Shown here piece by piece: positions 62,550 to 64,000 of a DNA stretch of 64,000 bases (positions are counted from its first letter, which is position 1; each line of letters begins with the position of its first letter). Position numbers and translations under genes: made by a program. The notes under the pieces are model-generated. The model was not told where the DNA came from and did no database searches. It saw nothing but the letters and a program-made list of their open reading frames with translations. Origin of the DNA: Prunella strophiata (lineage: Eukaryota > Chordata > Aves > Passeriformes > Prunellidae); NCBI GenBank assembly GCA_036583965.1, contig JAZBQD010000030.1, positions 55,615,551 through 55,679,550 of the forward strand. Reading direction: 5' to 3'.

Positions 62550-63495
62550 GTTTGTCTTTTAAATTATTTTTTTATTCCTATAATACTGGTTTTATCTATT
62601 GGGTTGTAACAAATCTAAAATGTGATTAATTTCTTCAGGAAAAAGAGCATATACAAGGCATGGTCCTTGTCATTTGTTCTTGGAGTTTTTACACTGACTA
62701 GAAAAATCACCGTTTTCATATACCGAGCTGTCACGGTGTGCTTGAAAATCAGTAAGCTTGGCCAGAAGTTCTTGAAAATAAGTATTTATAAGGATATTGA
62801 AAATACCTTATCTGAAAAAAAAAACTTTGTAACTGTCTTGGATGTTTGGGGGTGGCCAGTTACAGGTCCCACATCTCAATTTTTGGCTAAGATCAGTGAC
62901 TGAAAAGAAAGCTGTTTTCTGTTTCTATTTTGCCTGCAGCTGAAGTCTTACAGGTCTTTGGCACTGGCAAGTTTGAATCTCAACCTTTGGTACAATTTGA
63001 TCTGCAGCCAAAATTTCTAAGTCCTTTTCAAATCTGAGTTCTTGGCTTAACTTCAGTAATTATTACTCCTGTGAGTAAGGAAAAACCTGTACTTCTAATG
63101 TGGTGTATGGGTGAGATTTAAACTTTATATAACAAGAAATTGCCATATAATTTCTTTGGAACAGAAATATTCTGGTATTTTCCTTGTATAAACTGTGTTT
63201 CATCAGTACATGATATCTCCTTGTGCTACTAAGTGACAATGGTTCCAAACCATGAAAAGACTAAAGAGGAGAGGCACGAGGTTTCTATACCATAAAGGAA
63301 ATGATAGTGTGGACATTCAGAGAGTTTATATAAAAGGCATTTCCTTTTCCCTTTAATTTGTGTAGTAATAAACATAAAATTAGTTTAGTGTTTTTTATTG
63401 TTAATAGTATTACAGCATTAAGAAGACTTCTGTATTTTCATAAAGAATGGGGAGTGGAATATTTAGGAAGCCCTCATGGTTATTATTTGTTTTAG
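62550..63495 (+). other. VWA8: VWA8 intron, 946 bp
   Basis: No repeat or RNA gene recognised. A 93-codon open frame at 62622-62903 is intronic and patternless. Acceptor TTATTTGTTTTAG. Confidence 0.89.
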
Positions 63496-63625
63496 GGCCC
63501 TGTGTACTTAAACATTCAAGGCTTTCCACTGGAACGACATGAAGCCAGGTCCATCAGTTTCACAGAAGAACTCGCTTTTTGGACACTGCCTTTAGATGAA
63601 ATTAACATAGTTTGTGATGTCACAG
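63496..63625 (+). CDS. VWA8: VWA8 exon 15 of window (after AAA module 3)
   Basis: 130 nt: 43 codons plus one base (CACAG|GTAACA). It encodes GPVYLNIQGFPLERHEARSI then SFTEELAFWTLPLDEINIVC. Human VWA8 has the same frame of identities (GP..NIQ..P.ERHE.RS, PLDEINI.CD). The gene continues beyond the window. Confidence 0.95.
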
Positions 63626-64000
63626 GTAACAAAAGGTACAGTAAGAAAAGCGACTGACTTTTGTAATGATCTGCAATGTTACAAAGAGGTAGATGTCCTG
63701 GAGATGAGGAAGGACTGGGCTGTTGACTTGGAAGTGCTTGCCAATGGCCAGTGGCAAAATATAAAAGGGCAAAATGAGGGTTTTCAAGTGTAGTAACAAC
63801 ACTCCAGTGCATTTACAGTAGTGTGTATTTCTAGATATGCTTGCAGTAGTGTATAGGAATAATAATGGGAATTGTAATATGAGAATTAAAAATATAGAGT
63901 ATGGGAGTGAACTCTATTGTATAGGAATAATAACTTACCTTTTTCCACTTTTTTTTTTTTTTTTTTTTTAACTGAAATTGGTGGATAATTCCACTGAGTC
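63626..64000 (+). other. VWA8: VWA8 intron (3' end outside window)
   Basis: AT-rich, ending in a 21-T run at 63949-63969. No exon visible in the last 375 bases. Confidence 0.85.

Larger units (their letters stand above)
1..64000 (+). other. VWA8: VWA8 gene, internal part (15 coding exons, both ends outside the window)
   Basis: Fifteen exons found by splice sites and reading frame join into one uninterrupted frame of about 589 codons. Recognisable VWA8 segments include ELTLYDGTRLLRED, FPIHPSFRIVVLAEPPVIGS, LLVGNQGVGKNKVVDRF, ILVIDEADKAPTNVTCIL, RPGFPFLGNDFFGTLGDIF and GYWKVDQPG. VWA8 is known as a large AAA+ ATPase with several dynein/midasin-like AAA modules and a C-terminal VWA domain, located at the matrix face of the mitochondrial inner membrane; its substrates are poorly defined. 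The window covers the end of AAA module 2, all of AAA module 3 and the start of the following region. Neither promoter, start codon, mitochondrial targeting peptide, VWA domain nor 3' UTR is present. No exon carries a stop or frameshift, so the gene looks functional. Identity is based on recall of the human protein, not on a search. Confidence 0.96.

Noticed and set aside
1..64000. CRISPR arrays, operons, tRNA or rRNA genes
   Set aside because: No regularly spaced repeats, cloverleaf-like tRNA boxes or rRNA segments were seen; the sequence is a vertebrate gene interior.

Overview
The window is AT-rich vertebrate genomic DNA, almost certainly from a bird. CR1 LINE fragments with typical avian 3' ends are scattered through it in both orientations, and two solo-LTR-like pieces resemble old avian endogenous retroviral LTRs. 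Splice signals are all GT-AG, and nothing has bacterial gene organisation.

The only gene I can support is VWA8 (von Willebrand factor A domain containing 8, formerly KIAA0564), on the + strand. The window is an internal piece of it: fifteen consecutive coding exons, 1769 nt or about 589 codons, with introns running off both ends. All exons are open, join in frame and have GT donors and AG acceptors. They match roughly residues 520-1110 of the ~1905-residue human protein, as judged from memory. The encoded part is the end of the second AAA/dynein-like ATPase module (exons 1-5), a linker (exons 5-6), the complete third module (exons 7-13: Walker A split between exons 7 and 8, Walker B in exon 10, sensor region in exon 11) and the start of the region after it (exons 14-15). 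The C-terminal VWA domain lies outside the window. VWA8 is a mitochondrial AAA+ protein on the matrix side of the inner membrane.

Layout: exon 1 at 0.8 kb; a 7.1 kb intron; exons 2-3 at 8.0-8.6 kb; exons 4-6 at 11.5-14.8 kb; exon 7 at 18.9 kb; a 10.2 kb intron; exon 8 at 29.1 kb; a 12.1 kb intron; exons 9-12 clustered at 41.3-45.6 kb; an 8.0 kb intron; exon 13 at 53.6 kb; an 8.7 kb intron; exons 14-15 at 62.4-63.6 kb. Repeats sit at 15.1-16.1, 19.2, 23.3, 32.1, 33.7, 51.1-52.9 and 54.3-55.1 kb.

The main unexplained signal is on the minus strand of the first large intron (about 1.4-6.7 kb), where reading frames stay open far longer than the base composition predicts, broken by only a few stops and frame changes. 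This could be a decayed retrocopy of an unidentified gene. A smaller case lies at 31.5-32.1 kb on the + strand. Neither could be identified. I saw no new biological system, CRISPR array, tRNA, rRNA or convincing small RNA gene.
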